Below, one piece after another: positions 9,374 through 18,335 of a stretch of DNA of 64,000 nt. The stretch comes from Streptomyces europaeiscabiei (GTDB taxonomy: Bacteria > Actinomycetota > Actinomycetes > Streptomycetales > Streptomycetaceae). The DNA is taken from NCBI RefSeq assembly GCF_036346855.1, contig NZ_CP107841.1:10420001-10484000 (forward strand), in the 5' to 3' direction. Position 1 is the first letter of the stretch. Each line of letters opens with the position of its first letter. A model generated the notes under the pieces. The model searched no databases. It saw only the letters and a program-made list of their open reading frames with translations, and was not told the origin of the DNA. The translations under genes were made by a program, and so were the position numbers.

Positions 9374-10774
9374 ATGTCGCTGTCGGTCATGGGGTCGCCC
9401 GAGTCCGGTCGTCGTCTGACGGGTGTCCTGCTCGTGCTGCTTGTGCTGCTCGCCGCGGTGGGCCCAGGTGCGCACGATGCCGGCGCGGCGGCCGGGCGGG
9501 GAGCGGCCGGGGTCGCGACGCCGGATCTGGCTCGCTACGACGTGTACCTGCGCTCCGACACCGACGGCAGTCAGTGGACGGGACGGCAGCGGGTGTCGTT
9601 CCGCAACGCCTCCCGTCAGCCGCTGCGTGAGGTGTACCTGCGCCTGTGGGGCAACGGTGAGGACCAGTGCGGCACGCCCGGTGCGCCTTCCCCCGTGGCC
9701 GTGTCGAACGTCGACGGTGGCACGCCGGACCGGCTCGCCGTGCAGTGCACGGCTCTGCGCATCGCCCTGCCCAGGCCGCTCGGGCGCGGCGAGCGGACGT
9801 CGGTCGCCTTCGACGTCTCCCTCACCGTGCCGGACCGCACTGCGCGCTTCGGTCGCGAGGGCGCCTACCGCTTCCTCGGCAACGCCCTGCCGGTGCTCGC
9901 CGTGCACGACGCGCAGGGGTGGCACCTAGACCCGTACGTGGCGTTCGGAGAGAGTTTCTACGCGCTGACGGGCGACTTCCGGGTCCGTCTCGACCACCCG
10001 TCAGCACTGAAGGTGCCCGCGACCGGTCGCACTCGTGCCCTTCCCGGTGGCCGCGGGCGTACAGTCACGCTGAGCGTCGCGCACCGCGTGCGGGACTTCG
10101 CGTGGGCGGCGGGCCCGTTCCGCACGGCGACTCAGACCACGCCCGGGGGCGTACGCGTGAAGTCGTACTGGGCGATCGACACACCTGCCGAGGGGGTGCG
10201 CCTCAACCGTACGGACGCCGTCGCCGCGATCGACCGCTTCGGCAGGGAGTTCGGCCGCTACCCGTACGGCGAGATCGATCTCGTGATGACCAGCCGATTC
10301 GGCGGCGGCATGGAATACCCGGGCCTGGTCCTGGTCGGCACCACCGAGGAGGGCGGTGCCGTCGTCCACGAGGTGGCGCACCAGTGGTGGTACGGCATCG
10401 TCGGCAACGACGAGTACACCTCACCGTGGCTGGACGAGAGCTTCGCCCAGTACGCCAACGCCCGTTTCTACGGGTGGGAGACCCGCGACTGCTGGTCGGA
10501 TGTCTACTGGCCCGACGACAGCACCGTGCTGACCGACTCGATGGGCTACTGGTCCCAGCACCGAGGTGACTACCACCTCCTCTACACGGCCGGGCCCTGC
10601 GCCCTGGCCGACCTGGAACGCACCCTCGGCGCCGGCACCATGGCCCGGGTCCTCAAGCGGTACGCCCAGGATCACTGGTACGGCGTCTCCACCACGGCTG
10701 CCTTCAAGAAGGCCGCACAGGCGGCGACGGACAAGGACCTCGGCCCGTTCTGGGAAACCCACCGCATCCGGTGA
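9374..10774 (+). CDS. secreted M1-family (gluzincin) metallopeptidase
   Basis: A 466-residue zinc peptidase. Residues 1-40 look like a Sec signal peptide (LTGVLLVLLVLLAAVGPGAH). The catalytic site is HEVAHQWW at about 332-339, with the third zinc ligand Glu355 in WLDESFAQYANA, i.e. H-E-x2-H-x18-E. GGMEYPGLVL just before it corresponds to the GAMEN exopeptidase motif of M1 enzymes but is diverged. The protein lacks the long C-terminal helical domain of full-size aminopeptidase N, ending instead after the thermolysin-like domain (DLGPFWETHRIR). ATG 9374 fits the signal peptide best, though its ribosome site is weak; ATG 9389 is possible. Confidence 0.85.
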   Translation: MSLSVMGSPESGRRLTGVLLVLLVLLAAVGPGAHDAGAAAGRGAAGVATPDLARYDVYLRSDTDGSQWTGRQRVSFRNASRQPLREVYLRLWGNGEDQCGTPGAPSPVAVSNVDGGTPDRLAVQCTALRIALPRPLGRGERTSVAFDVSLTVPDRTARFGREGAYRFLGNALPVLAVHDAQGWHLDPYVAFGESFYALTGDFRVRLDHPSALKVPATGRTRALPGGRGRTVTLSVAHRVRDFAWAAGPFRTATQTTPGGVRVKSYWAIDTPAEGVRLNRTDAVAAIDRFGREFGRYPYGEIDLVMTSRFGGGMEYPGLVLVGTTEEGGAVVHEVAHQWWYGIVGNDEYTSPWLDESFAQYANARFYGWETRDCWSDVYWPDDSTVLTDSMGYWSQHRGDYHLLYTAGPCALADLERTLGAGTMARVLKRYAQDHWYGVSTTAAFKKAAQAATDKDLGPFWETHRIR

Positions 10775-11137
10775 CGGTGCATCCCGGTGCCTGTCGGGTC
10801 GCCGGCTGCGGAGCCGACGAGGTCGGCCCGCAGGACCGTCCCTGTGACGCCCCCGCCGACAGGTCCACCCGGTGTATCCCGGGCACGGGCAGCGCGGAGG
10901 TTCAGGGTGATCGCGCTCGCGGTCCAGGGACCGTGCAGCAGTCGGAGCAGAACATGCGCCGGGAGGGCGGGGTTTCGGGTGGCGCGGGCCCGCCCGGTTC
11001 CGCTGGAGAGCGTTGTACCTGAGTTCTCGCAACACCCGGGGCCTTGCGCTGGGCGCCTGGAGGCGCTCTGTGGGAAGGGCGTAGTACTGCAGCGGCACTT
11101 GTCGCGGGGGACGTTGGGATCGAGGCAAGGGCTGAGA
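10775..11137. other. intergenic stretch, no recognisable gene
   Basis: About 360 bases between the peptidase and the convergent VOC gene. Open frames on the minus strand have no recognisable domain, and no clear terminator hairpin was found. Confidence 0.4.
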
Positions 11138-11533
11138 TCACGAGGACAATGCGGCCCGCTCGGATTCGGCCAGCAATATGCAGAACTCGTTGCCCTCCGG
11201 GTCGGCGAGAACGACCCAGCCCCAGCCGTTGGGCTTGCGGCGATCGGCGACCAGGGAGGCACCCAGCCTCAGCAGCCGCTCAACCTCTGCGTCCCGCGAG
11301 GTGTCCGGGCGCAGACACAGATGGAGCCTGTTCTTTGCCGACTTCGGCTCCGGAACCTCGTTGAAGTGCAAGGCCGGGCCGCCGGGCAGCATGATTTCGG
11401 TCTCGTCGTCACCCGGTTCGTCCTCGGGATCGAGCGGATGTCCGGTCACACTGCTCCAGAACCGCGCCAGTCGGTATGCGTTCGCACAGTCGATCGCTAT
11501 GTTCGTCACCGTTGAGACCATGCGCGCGATCAT
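11138..11533 (-). CDS. VOC-superfamily (glyoxalase-like) protein
   Basis: A 131-residue single VOC module. It starts NIAIDCANAYRLARFWSSVT, the standard beta-alpha opening of actinobacterial glyoxalase-like proteins, continues with LHFNEVPEPKSAKNRLHLCL and ends GWGWVVLADPEGNEFCILL, the usual D-P-E-G-N-E-F-C signature. Such proteins are often small cytosolic enzymes or drug-binding proteins; substrate unknown. ATG 11533 is the longest start; ATG 11521 (MVSTVTN) is equally plausible. An IS701 remnant on the same strand lies just upstream. Confidence 0.8.
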   Translation of the reverse strand: MIARMVSTVTNIAIDCANAYRLARFWSSVTGHPLDPEDEPGDDETEIMLPGGPALHFNEVPEPKSAKNRLHLCLRPDTSRDAEVERLLRLGASLVADRRKPNGWGWVVLADPEGNEFCILLAESERAALSS

Positions 11534-11610
11534 GTCCGAGCGGTGCCCCGCCCGCCACCGGAATACAGCCTTCCCCGCGGCCTTCTTCTGCAGCCGCGCT
11601 TATGGGGGGC

Positions 11611-12180
11611 GGTGGCCTCGGCGGGGGTGGTGGCTGAGACGGGCGCGGTGTCGATGGCGTCGGCGCCAGCGTGACCAGCGCAGGATGTGGCCGGCCTCGT
11701 GCCGGACGGTGAGAGCGAATCTACTCAGCAGCCGGCGGATCTGGTGCACGCTCAGTCGGATCAGGTCTCGGCCGGCTCCCCTTTCTCGTGCGCGGTCACG
11801 CGGATGGCGGCCAGGTAGGCGGCGGCGGACATGGCCAGGGTGATGTGCCGGTACCAGGCCGGGTACCTGCGTACTTGGTAGTGGTCCAGGCCGGCCTCGT
11901 TCTTCGCGGCCTGGAAACACTCTTCGATCGCCCAACGGGCGTCGGCGGCCCGCACGATCTCCGCCGGCGGAGTACCCGCCGGGGCGTGGGTGAGGTAGTA
12001 AGCACGCTCACCGTCGGCGAGGCCACGGCGGATCAACAGGGCCTCGTCGAAGCCGTCGTCGCTGTCGCCGGGCAGCTGGACCAGGGCCCAGGCGTATTCG
12101 CGCAGGCCATGGGCGCCGTGGCCGGCGGAGCGGAGCGTGAAGACCTCTACCGGCGTCCGGCCGCCGGGCAGGGCACCTAC
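11611..12180 (-). pseudogene. IS701-family transposase remnant (C-terminal part)
   Basis: Minus-strand sequence includes GLREYAWALVQLPGDSDDGF, LTHAPAGTPPAEIVRAADAR, WAIEECFQAAKNEAGLDHYQ and YPAWYRHITLAMSAAAYLA, the C-terminal core of IS701-type DDE transposases. A frameshift near 11760 moves the tail (LIRLSVHQIRRLLSRFAL, then Arg/His-rich) into another frame. It is cut at about 12165-12180, exactly where an opposite-strand IS5-type remnant begins. Confidence 0.82.
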
Positions 12181-12634
12181 GCGGCGAAGAAGATCGTGGG
12201 TCGCAAGCGGAGCATCGTCACCGACACCCTCGGACCGCTGCTCGCGGTGCTGGTCACGGCCGCGAGCCTTGCAGGACTCCGCCGCCGGCACCCACCTGGT
12301 CGACCAGGTCGTGGCCGCCCGCCCCTCGGTCCGCCAAGTCTGGGTCGACGGCGGCTACCGCCAGCACCTCGTCGAGCACGCCGCCCGGCTCGGTATCGAC
12401 ATGGGAATCGTCCAACGCGCCCCCGGAACCAGGGGGACTCACCCCTCTGCCCAAGCGCTGGACCGTGGAGCGGACGTACGGATGGCTGATGTTCCACCGC
12501 CGCCTCACGCGCGACCACGAAACCGTGCCCGCCCGCTCCGAAGCCGTGATGCACCTCGCCATGACCGACCTGATGGCCCGCCGCCTCACCGGCGAAGCCA
12601 CCATCTCCTGGCGCAACACGACATCACTGGATTA
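12166..12634 (+). pseudogene. IS5-family transposase remnant (C-terminal two thirds), frameshifted
   Basis: Three frames carry consecutive pieces of one transposase: TYAAKKIVGRKRSIVTDTLG; then QDSAAGTHLVDQVVAARPSV, VWVDGGYRQHLVEHAARLGI; then LPKRWTVERTYGWLMFHRRL and MHLAMTDLMARRLTG, ending at TAA 12632-12634. At least two frameshifts make it non-functional. It abuts the IS701 remnant head to head, so one IS probably inserted in or recombined with the other. Confidence 0.82.
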
Positions 12635-12707
12635 AACACCAATAACGGGATGAAAGATCGGGAGAAAACAACCTCCAAGCTGATCAGAGACGCTGCTCAC
12701 CACCGCC

Positions 12708-13243
12708 GTGATCACCATGCGGCGTCGCTTCGGCGGGCCGGTCACCTACTCTGCGGCCGGGTGGGAACACGTCGACTGGTCGCTGTTCGACCTGGCCGGC
12801 GTCAGCCTCTACCGCTCCGGCCGCAGCCCACCGCCTACACGGACCGCCTGCGCGGCCTGGTTCGCGACCAGGACAAGCCCGTGGTCATCACCGAGTTCGG
12901 CTGCGGTGCCTTCACCGGAGCCGAACAGCGGGGAGCCGGTTCCTTCTGGATCGTCAACTGGTTCGCCGTACCCCCACGCATCCGCGGCGACCATCCCCGA
13001 GATGAGGCCGTCCAGGCCCGCTGCCTCGGTGAACTCATCGACCAGTACGACGCGGAGGGCGTGCACGGCTGATTCGTGTTCACCTTCGCCATGCCCGACT
13101 TCCCGCATCACGATGATCCTCGTCTCGACCCGGACAAGGCCGGCTTCGGGGTCGTGGCGGTGACCGGCGACGGTGGGTGCAGGCCCAAGGAGGCGTTCCA
13201 CGAGGTCGCGCGGCGCTACGGCGACATGGCTGTGGAGGAATGA
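12708..13243 (+). pseudogene. frameshifted remnant of a conserved TIM-barrel-like protein
   Basis: Successive frames read GGPVTYSAAGWEHVDWSLFD, LAGVSLYRS; then YTDRLRGLVRDQDKPVVITE, FGCGAFTGAEQRGAGSF, GELIDQYDAEGVHG followed by TGA at 13070; then FVFTFAMPDFPHHDDPRLDP, PKEAFHEVARRYGDMAVEE to the stop at 13241-13243. The pattern (T-E-F-G, F-V-F-T-F-A) recalls glycoside-hydrolase-like barrels annotated as hypothetical in Streptomyces. It contains a frameshift near 12830 and an internal TGA where the open frame otherwise continues. The N-terminal part is missing next to the IS5 remnant. Confidence 0.5.
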
Positions 13244-13417
13244 CCGAGTGAGATGAGAGGCCGGGCGGCCAACACCAAATCCGCGAACGAGCCACGGAGA
13301 CACCACACCTCAAACCAGCGACGCGGACCCAGGACCGACCTCGCAGGGCATCTGGAAGCCTTGCACAGCAGATACACCCGTCCGAGTTGTCTTTTCCATG
13401 GATTCATCAGCATTTGC

Positions 13418-14212
13418 ATGGCGAAGTCATCTGTGGAGCAGCATCCGTGCATGGAGAATCCTGCATGCGACGGAACACCGTCGGCAGAGGAGATTTCGTC
13501 TGGGCCTGAGGTCGTCTTCACAGCGGACTTCGCGTCTACCCGTCAATGGGTGGCAGGGCGTTCGTGGGCGTATCCAAACGGCGGACCGGTCAACCCTGGC
13601 GACAACAAACTGGATTACCTGACGGCGGACCCCGCGTACAGCCGCTCGGGCACCTTCCGTGCCACCCTCCGCAAGGACGGCCGGTGGGACACGGGCCTGC
13701 TCACCACAGAGGGGAGCGAGGAGGCCTTCACAGTCCGCGCGGGGGACGTGCTCGAGGCACGGGTCAGATTGCCGTACGAGGCCGGGGCGTGGCCGGCCAT
13801 CTGGACCTGGCGGGACGGCGACCAGGAGATCGATGTCTTCGAGTACCACCCCGACAACGCCGACCTTCTGGAGCTGACCAACCACGTCCGTGGCGGCAAC
13901 CTCTACTACCGCGACCCCGCTGTCCGTCCGGGCGCGTGGGTCGACCTGCGCGTCGAGTTCGGTCCGAGGTCCGTGATCTGGTGGGTGAACGGCAGCCGGG
14001 TGTTCGCCGACCGCCGAGGTGTGGGACGTTCCTGGCACGCCTACCTCATCGTCAACCTGTCGGTGTGCGCGGGCCGTTATCACCCGCCACCGGATCCTCA
14101 CGTCAAGGAGATGTCGTACGAGGTTCAGCACCTTGTGGTGCGGCGGCCGGCCGCGCTCTTGGAGGCACTGTCCGACGAGCCCGAGGCGGTGGCCGGCAGC
14201 GACGTCCCGTGA
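13418..14212 (+). CDS. GH16-like (concanavalin-fold) glycoside hydrolase
   Basis: About 264 residues. The core WPAIWTWRDGDQEIDVFEYH carries the GH16 motif E-I-D-x-x-E with both catalytic glutamates, preceded by a LEARVRLPYEAGAWPAIW strand as in beta-glucanases. Later strands include LYYRDPAVRPGAWVDLRVEF and VIWWVNGSRVF, the usual Trp-rich sheet. No clear Sec signal is visible at either possible start (ATG 13418 or 13451), which is unusual for an enzyme of this family. Neighbours are IS remnants, so context gives no substrate. The fold assignment is good; activity is inferred. Confidence 0.65.
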   Translation: MAKSSVEQHPCMENPACDGTPSAEEISSGPEVVFTADFASTRQWVAGRSWAYPNGGPVNPGDNKLDYLTADPAYSRSGTFRATLRKDGRWDTGLLTTEGSEEAFTVRAGDVLEARVRLPYEAGAWPAIWTWRDGDQEIDVFEYHPDNADLLELTNHVRGGNLYYRDPAVRPGAWVDLRVEFGPRSVIWWVNGSRVFADRRGVGRSWHAYLIVNLSVCAGRYHPPPDPHVKEMSYEVQHLVVRRPAALLEALSDEPEAVAGSDVP

Positions 14213-14246
14213 GCCTGTGGGCGACGGCGTACTTCGCAGCTGCTGG

Positions 14247-14285
14247 GGTCGTGAGCCGCCGTGCTTCTTGTGCTTGCCCGAGTGG
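14247..14285 (-). pseudogene. short IS5-type transposase scrap next to inverted repeat
   Basis: Minus-strand sequence encodes LDHSGKHKKHGG, matching the S-G-K-H-K-K-H-G segment in the middle of an IS5-type transposase family common in Streptomyces. It directly abuts the left copy of the inverted repeat at 14293-14345. Confidence 0.5.
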
Positions 14286-14292
14286 TCGAGAA

Positions 14293-14345
14293 CCCATCTA
14301 CCTGGGGGCTTCATCCGTCCGTCAGGCCAACTGCCCATCCGATAG
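14293..14345 (+). repeat. left arm of long inverted repeat (about 52 bp)
   Basis: Reads CCCATCTACCTGGGGGCTTC, continuing with ATCCGTCCGTCAGGCCAACT. It is almost the perfect reverse complement of 15086-15137, with a few mismatches and a one-base gap. Each arm is flanked on its outer side by a piece of an IS5-type transposase, so it is probably the end region of an IS present in two inverted, decayed copies. Confidence 0.85.
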
Positions 14346-14641
14346 ATGAGGTTGGAGACGGCTCAGTGTCCGACAGAAACATCAGAATGCGCGAACAGCG
14401 GGCGGAGACGCGCTGATGTTCCCGTTCGTCGTCCCGGCACACCTCCCGCCTGCCTCGCCCTCCCAGGGACTGCCGTCCGACATGACCGGCGGCGGTCAGC
14501 CATGGCCGCGATCAGCTGAGCAGGAAGGTTGCAGACTGGCTGCTCGACGGCACCCGGATGAGCCGGGCGGACGGACCCTGCCGTTGCCCCGCGAGCAGGG
14601 CGCCGTAGGAGAAGTGTGTGCCCTGCGAACCGCCAGGCCGG

Positions 14642-14827
14642 TCACCGGCTTTTTTTGTTGAACCATCCGAGCGACTGGACGACGGACGCGCCGATAACGA
14701 GGATGCCGAGAGGAACGATCGTGAACCAGGTGGCATCGGCTTTCATGGCCGCGAGCAGGGCGATGGCGCCGAGGGCCAGTGCGAGGAGCACGAGCATGCC
14801 CAGAAGGACACGAATCTTGGAAACCAA
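14642..14827 (-). CDS. small two-helix membrane protein
   Basis: A 61-residue protein starting at a TTG with GGAGAG 8-13 bases upstream, reading MVSKIRVLLGMLVLLALALG. Two hydrophobic helices are evident (about residues 5-25 and 30-50: WFTIVPLGILVIGASVVQSL), ending in a basic tail GWFNKKSR. No family recognised. It lies between the two arms of the 14293/15137 inverted repeat, so it may be passenger DNA or a resident gene trapped between two IS copies. Confidence 0.55.
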   Translation of the reverse strand: MVSKIRVLLGMLVLLALALGAIALLAAMKADATWFTIVPLGILVIGASVVQSLGWFNKKSR

Positions 14828-15085
14828 CGGAGGACTCTCCAATGTTCAGCCGGGCTCTATTGACCAGACAGCGTTCGCTCCCCGTTGGACAGCCGGCGAC
14901 GGTTGCCCAGTAGGGAGGCAGCAAGCTCCCCGGCGTGACACCACGGCTCCGTCAGGAAGCTCATGGGGGGAGTCTCCCAACGCTGCCTTCCCGAGGCGCC
15001 AGTAGAACTACGTAATCGAATACGTAGGTTCACCGGCCGGGGCGGGGCAGCGGCCGGCCGTACAGTGAGCCGTTGCCAATCTCGT

Positions 15086-15137
15086 CTGTCGGATGGGCAG
15101 TTGGCCTGACGGACGGATGAAGCCTCTGGTAGATGGG
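15086..15137 (-). repeat. right arm of long inverted repeat (about 52 bp)
   Basis: Reverse-complement partner of 14293-14345. It lies about 35 bases before the N-terminal piece of the IS5-type transposase remnant at 15172, consistent with its being the IS left end. Confidence 0.85.
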
Positions 15138-15171
15138 CTTTCGACCAAGGGAACTGTCTCCATCGAGGCTT

Positions 15172-15609
15172 CCTGTGCTTGTCTGCCCGTCCGGCGTCGA
15201 CGTGTCCAGCTCTGCCCTGTGCTTCCTCACTGCCCGCCTGAGGGAACACCGTCGTGTTCTCGGCACCCGATGGCTGCGCCTGAGCGCGGGCCGGCAGACC
15301 CTGCTCACCCTCACCCATCATCGACGCTCTCACCGAGGCCGGCATCACCTGCTGGGCGGACAAGGGCTACCAGGGCCCAGGAGGCACGGTCCGCCTCACC
15401 TACCCCGGCCGGTGGGACCGCCTCTCCGCCGGTCAGCGGGCCGTCAACCGATCCCACGCAAAGGTCCGGGCCCTCGCCGAACAGGCCATCGCCACCCTAG
15501 AGCCCTGGCGGATCCTCCGCAGGGCTCCGCTGCTCGACGACCCGAATCACCAGCCTCGCCCAAGCCGTCCCTCACCCTCCATCGGGCCAGCTCAAGCCGA
15601 GGAGGGATA
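15172..15609 (+). pseudogene. IS5-type transposase remnant with large internal deletion
   Basis: The first part reads LVCPSGVDVSSSALCFLTAR, LREHRRVLGTRWLRLSAGRQ and TLLTLTH, the N-terminus of a Streptomyces IS5-type transposase. The sequence then jumps, with a frame change, to IDALTEAGITCWADKGYQGP, GTVRLTYPGRWDRLSAGQRA and VNRSHAKVRALAEQAIATLE, which belongs to the C-terminal third. Further frameshifts follow to the stop at 15607-15609. Roughly the middle half of the transposase is gone. Confidence 0.75.
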
Positions 15610-15697
15610 AAGCTCGATGGCAACTTGAGCTGCGGAAGGGCTGCGGCGATGTGTCATGATTGGGGCACATGCGCGAAATTCGTGGCGGGAGGATGCC

Positions 15698-16657
15698 GTG
15701 GCCGCCTACGAACTCAAGGACCGCCTGGTTGTCGGTATCGCCTCCAGCGCACTGTTCGACCTGGCGGAGGCGGATGCCGTCTTCCGTGATCAGGGAGAGG
15801 AGGTCTACCGCGCGTACCAGGAGGAGCACCTGGACGACACGCTGGACAAGGGTGTCGCCTTCCCCTTCATCCGCAGGCTGCTGTCCCTGAACGACCTCTC
15901 ACCCGGGGACCCTTTGGTCGAGGTCATCATCCTTTCCCGCAACGATCCCGACACCGGGCTGCGGGTCATGCGGTCCATCCAGTCCCACGGTCTGCCGATC
16001 AGCCGGGCCATCTTCATGCAGGGCCGCTCGCCCTACCGCTTCATGCCCGCCCTGAACATGTCCCTGTTCCTGTCCGCGAACGAGGACGACGTCCGCGAGG
16101 CCGTCGCACTCGGGCTGCCCGCCGGCCGGGTGCTCGGCCCGGCCGTGGCAGACGAGGGCGATGACCAGGATCTGCGGATCGCCTTCGACTTCGACGGGGT
16201 CATCGCCGACGACGCCTCGGAACAGGTCTATCAGGCCGACGGCATCGAGAGGTTCCGTTTCCACGAGGCGGCGAACGCCGCCACCCCCCACGACCCGGGG
16301 CCCCTGCGGGACTTCCTGGCCGGCGTCAACCGGCTCCAGCGGCGTGAAGAAGAACAACGGGCAGTAGACGCCGAGTACAAGATTCGCGTCCACGTCTCCC
16401 TCGTCACCGCCCGCGACGCACCCGCTCACGAACGCCCGGTGCGCAGCCTGAAGAACTGGGGTGTAACCGTCAACGACGCCTTCTTCCTCGGCGGCATAGG
16501 CAAGAGCACGATCATGGAGGTACTCAAGCCGCACATCTTCTTCGATGACCAGGTCGGCCATCTGACCGGCACCGCCCGCAGCACGCCCAGCGTGCACGTC
16601 CCCTTCGGGAAGATAAACGAACCGGCCCTCCCGACGCCCGGGCAAGCGCAGCAATGA
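15698..16657 (+). CDS. cytosolic 5'-nucleotidase, cN-I family
   Basis: A 319-residue protein that hydrolyses nucleoside 5'-monophosphates. It begins VAAYELKDRLVVGIASSALF with FDLAEADAVFRDQGEEVYRA next, the characteristic opening of the family. LSRNDPDTGLRVMRSIQSHG and FLSANEDDVREA follow, and the HAD-like catalytic motif is IAFDFDGVIADD near residues 165-176. The GTG at 15698 is the likely start: GGGAGGA ends 4 bases upstream and the protein aligns from there. It stands alone among IS debris and looks intact. Intracellular nucleotide salvage is the inferred role. Confidence 0.85.
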   Translation: MAAYELKDRLVVGIASSALFDLAEADAVFRDQGEEVYRAYQEEHLDDTLDKGVAFPFIRRLLSLNDLSPGDPLVEVIILSRNDPDTGLRVMRSIQSHGLPISRAIFMQGRSPYRFMPALNMSLFLSANEDDVREAVALGLPAGRVLGPAVADEGDDQDLRIAFDFDGVIADDASEQVYQADGIERFRFHEAANAATPHDPGPLRDFLAGVNRLQRREEEQRAVDAEYKIRVHVSLVTARDAPAHERPVRSLKNWGVTVNDAFFLGGIGKSTIMEVLKPHIFFDDQVGHLTGTARSTPSVHVPFGKINEPALPTPGQAQQ

Positions 16658-17369
16658 GCCTCGCCCCGGACCGAGTCCGAGCCGCGAAACGCCCACGACG
16701 GCAAGGCCGGCTCGCACTGGTGCGTCCGCGATGAGGGTGGACCTGCCGTTCACCCCGTGCAGGCGGCCGCCTCGATCCGTTGGCCATGCCACGGCCGCAG
16801 GGGTCGACAGATGACCGACGCGTGGCGACGTGCCCCCTCGGTGGGGCCTGCCGCTTGCAGGGGGAAGAGGCAAGGCCGGGGCCGAGATCGTGGATGAGAC
16901 CGCTGGCGGCCCACCAGCCGTATGCCCGAGGCAGGCGGCGCGCTTCGTTGTTGCCACGTCGTCCGCATTTCGGTCCTCGGGCCACCCGGTAGCGTGGATG
17001 GCGTGTGTTCCGCCAACACCGCCTCGGCGTCGCCCGGGAGGTCCCGTGGCTGTCGGGAGGGAACGGGATCACATGGCAGAGCGCAGCTTCCCTATCGGGG
17101 CGTCGGCTGCCAGGGCGTTGTGATCCTTTTGGCAACTCGGCCCGGTGTCGGCCGGCGCCGCATCACGGCACGCCGGCAGCGCACCCGCGGCGGACTTGAC
17201 GACCTCAACCCTCCGAAGTTCGAGATGACACCGAGCCGATCTCGTTCCAGGTGGCGAAGGCAGGTGGTGTCCGTGAGTCGGAGCCCGGGCTGTGCGGCAG
17301 TCGTCGGCGTACGGAGAAGCGTTGTCTGGGAGGCGGGGAGAGGGAGAGCCGATCTGACGACGGGGCGCG
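16658..17369. other. intergenic stretch, no recognisable gene
   Basis: About 700 bases between the nucleotidase gene and the serine-hydrolase remnant. Several open frames exist on both strands, none with a recognisable domain or a good ribosome site. I see nothing supportable here. Confidence 0.4.
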
Positions 17370-17963
17370 CCCCCACCTCGAAGTCGATGTTCGAGATGGC
17401 TTCCAACTCCGAGCGATTCGCCGCAGACGCGGTCCTGTTGCTGGCCGGGCGGCGCCAACTCGCGCTGAACGAACCCCTGTCCGACTACCTCGACAACTCT
17501 CAGGCGTGGGCGCGCGAGGTCACACTGGGCGACCTGATGCGCCACACGAGCGGCATTCCCGACTACCAGGATCTGCTGGAGGCCAAAGGCATGGAGCTGA
17601 TGGATCCGGCCGGCCAGGAGGAAGCGATCGCGGCCATCCTCGCCTCACAGTCACAGGATCCGCCAGGTGAGGCCTTCTCCTACTCCAAGGCAGTGGACGT
17701 ACCCGGCAAGGCGAAGTCGTACGACGAGAAGGACGGCTCCTTCATTCGGCGAGGGCCTGGTCTGGCCCGGCCTCGCCTGGATGGCCGCCACCCTGTTCGC
17801 CCTCGCCGCGTTCCGTAACACCGCCCCCGGCACACCCCCGATCGGCTGTGTGCTGGACTGGTTCGCCTTCCTGTGGGCCGAGACCATCATCGCCCTCTGC
17901 CTGATCACCGTGGTCATCACCGGTGTCAACAAGTCCCTCCGGCAGGACGCGCCGCCCACGTAG
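17370..17963 (+). pseudogene. chimeric remnant: serine hydrolase (class C beta-lactamase-like) joined to DUF4436 membrane-protein C-terminus
   Basis: From 17370 one frame reads MFEMASNSERFAADAVLLLA, LNEPLSDYLDNSQAWAREVT and LGDLMRHTSGIPDYQDLLEA, the N-terminal half of a beta-lactamase-family serine hydrolase. The catalytic S-x-x-K is degraded (ASNSER, lysine lost), and the YSN motif region appears as FSYSKA. From about 17740 a different frame reads GLVWPGLAWMAATLFALAAF then RNTAPGTPPIGCVLDWFAFL and WAETIIALCLITVV, ending at TAG 17961-17963: the C-terminal transmembrane part of a DUF4436 protein. Two unrelated gene ends are juxtaposed, and neither is functional. Confidence 0.65.
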
Positions 17964-18044
17964 TGGCTCCGCCGCACTGGGCCGCCCACGCCCACGGTCG
18001 GGCGCGTATGGAGGCACGCCAGGACCTGAGACGGGTCCAAGGGA

Positions 18045-18335
18045 TTCTCCTGGCCCGGTCGTGGTGAGGGTGCCGCCAGGCGTCAGGGTGTCGATGAGGT
18101 GGTTGCTGATGCGGCCACCGGGGACCCGGCGGATCGTCAGGTCCCAGTGGCCCAGGCGGGCGGGGCTGGAGGAGAGGGCGTAGGGGCGGTTGGTGCCGTC
18201 CGCGAACACGCTCACGTACTGGCCGGCCAGGAAGGGCGGCAGGTGCGCTCCATCGGGTCGGCGCAGCCGGAAGGTTCTCGTGGTGGCGGTCTCCGTGATG
18301 ACCTCCGTGACCCTGAGGGTGAGCCTCCTGGGGTG
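18045..18335 (-). pseudogene. ferredoxin-reductase-type FAD domain fragment
   Basis: Minus-strand sequence LTLRVTEVITETATTRTFRL, FLAGQYVSVFADGTNRPYAL, SSSPARLGHWDLTIRRVPGG and RISNHLIDTLTPGGTL is the FAD-binding barrel of a ferredoxin-NADP reductase-type oxidoreductase (R-P-Y-x-L-S-S-S-P signature). The NAD domain is absent. Its N-terminal end is fused in frame to an ISAs1 transposase tail. Confidence 0.65.
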
